Assembly (NCBI GenBank): GCA_017480745.1
Contig: JAFUSA010000019.1
Coordinates: 60,956 to 124,955 of the forward strand
Length of the DNA stretch: 64,000 bases
Direction: 5' to 3'
From: Alphaproteobacteria bacterium
GTDB lineage: Bacteria > Pseudomonadota > Alphaproteobacteria > RF32 > CAG-239
Shown: one piece after another, positions 63,742-64,000 of the stretch
Layout of the letters: every line of letters starts with the position of its first letter
Numbering within the stretch: the first letter of the stretch is position 1
The notes under the pieces: model-generated
What the model saw: only the letters and a program-made list of their open reading frames with translations
What the model was told of the DNA's origin: nothing
The model's database searches: none
Made by a program: the position numbers and the translations under genes

Positions 63742-63815
63742 GCGGGTGTAGCTCAATGGTAGAGCAGAAGCCTTCCAAGCTTATTACGGGGGTTCGATTC
63801 CCCTCACCCGCTCCA
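63742..63815 (+). tRNA. tRNA-Gly (UCC), CCA encoded
   Basis: Acceptor GCGGGTG pairs with CACCCGC; D arm AGCTCAATGGTAGAGC; anticodon loop CTTCCAA (anticodon TCC); T arm GGGGGTTCGATTCCCC; CCA at 63813-63815. Confidence 0.95.
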
Positions 63816-63865
63816 ATCTCCTTGATATTGAATAAGTCTTTAACATTAAATAATAGGATATTAAA

Positions 63866-64000
63866 ATGGCAAAAGAAAAATTTGAAAGAACGAAACCGCA
63901 CTGCAACATCGGCACAATCGGCCACGTTGACCACGGTAAAACGACCTTAACTGCAGCAATAACAAAAGTATTGGCAGAAGAAGGCGGAGCAAGCTTTACA
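63866..64000 (+). CDS. tuf: Elongation factor Tu, N-terminal fragment (runs off right edge)
   Basis: Forty-five codons beginning [16 protein letters not shown] and containing the P-loop [16 protein letters not shown]-Tu brings aminoacyl-tRNA to the ribosome. AGGA precedes ATG 63866. The order tRNA-Tyr, tRNA-Gly, tuf is the common proteobacterial one, here without the tRNA-Thr found between them in E. coli. Confidence 0.97.
   Translation, partial: MAKEKFERTKPHCNIGTIGHVDHGKTTLTAAITKVLAEEGGASFT

Overview
The window is a low-GC, gene-dense chromosomal segment of an alphaproteobacterium. An ATP12-type F1-ATPase chaperone, a DUF2333 protein, HpnK/YdjC, AsmA, SecA with a C-terminal zinc motif, the yfgM-bamB-der order and tRNA-Tyr/tRNA-Gly/tuf all fit that assignment. 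The AT-rich spacers and the large set of prepilins that share one N-terminus recall uncultured gut Alphaproteobacteria (RF32-like). That last placement is inference, not something the sequence proves.

Layout. 1-571: end of ileS. 650-2996: two minus-strand prepilin units around a DUF378 gene. 3055-6519: asd-like pseudoenzyme and an MscS channel. 6652-8069: prepilin unit 3 and trxA. 8265-9589: three hypothetical genes without Shine-Dalgarno sequences, the first interrupted by a stop. 9722-11986: a 21-residue membrane microprotein and rpoD. 12148-18209: prepilin unit 4, then secA / pilin-like / membrane protein, and a parvulin-type isomerase. 18286-21000: prepilin unit 5, fabG, fabD. 21185-24909: a lipid-linked sugar operon (GT39, GtrB-like GT2, YdjC, GtrA). 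24980-28876: prepilin units 6 and 7 around rpsA. 28985-36813: small unknown gene; murJ/DUF2333/nfu/Bax-like/histidine kinase operon; Skp-like gene; ldh. 36862-39232: prepilin unit 8 and an orphan 370-residue protein. 39314-45972: acyP, ATP12, asmA, rluC-type, unknown, rarA, pentapeptide protein. 46090-51909: prepilin unit 9, tkt, RNA methyltransferase, diguanylate cyclase. 52048-57169: PH-like membrane protein, yfgM-like, bamB, der, small membrane protein. 57278-64000: prepilin unit 10, ruvC, yebC, half DEAD-box protein, ftsH, murQ, two tRNAs and the start of tuf.

The standout is a dispersed ten-copy module. Each copy has a sigma70-type promoter (TTGAYW, 16-17 nt spacer, TATAAT-like), a structured leader RNA of about 170-200 nt, a strong GC hairpin often followed by T residues, a Shine-Dalgarno sequence, and a type IV prepilin beginning near GRSMIEMLGVLAIIG. 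The leader comes in two sequence subtypes (A: 4 copies; B: 6 copies) with the same architecture. Its helices are supported by compensatory changes across all ten copies, including a variable 5-8 nt strand that pairs with a distant hairpin loop in every copy. Nearly identical prepilins sit behind different leader subtypes, so leader and pilin have been reshuffled. The propeptides ahead of the prepilin-peptidase site run from 9 to 57 residues and carry in-frame palindromic repeats. I do not recognise the leader as a known RNA family.

The window also holds three family members that have lost catalytic motifs: an aspartate-semialdehyde-dehydrogenase-like protein, a one-domain DEAD-box protein behind ftsH, and a Bax-like glucosaminidase.
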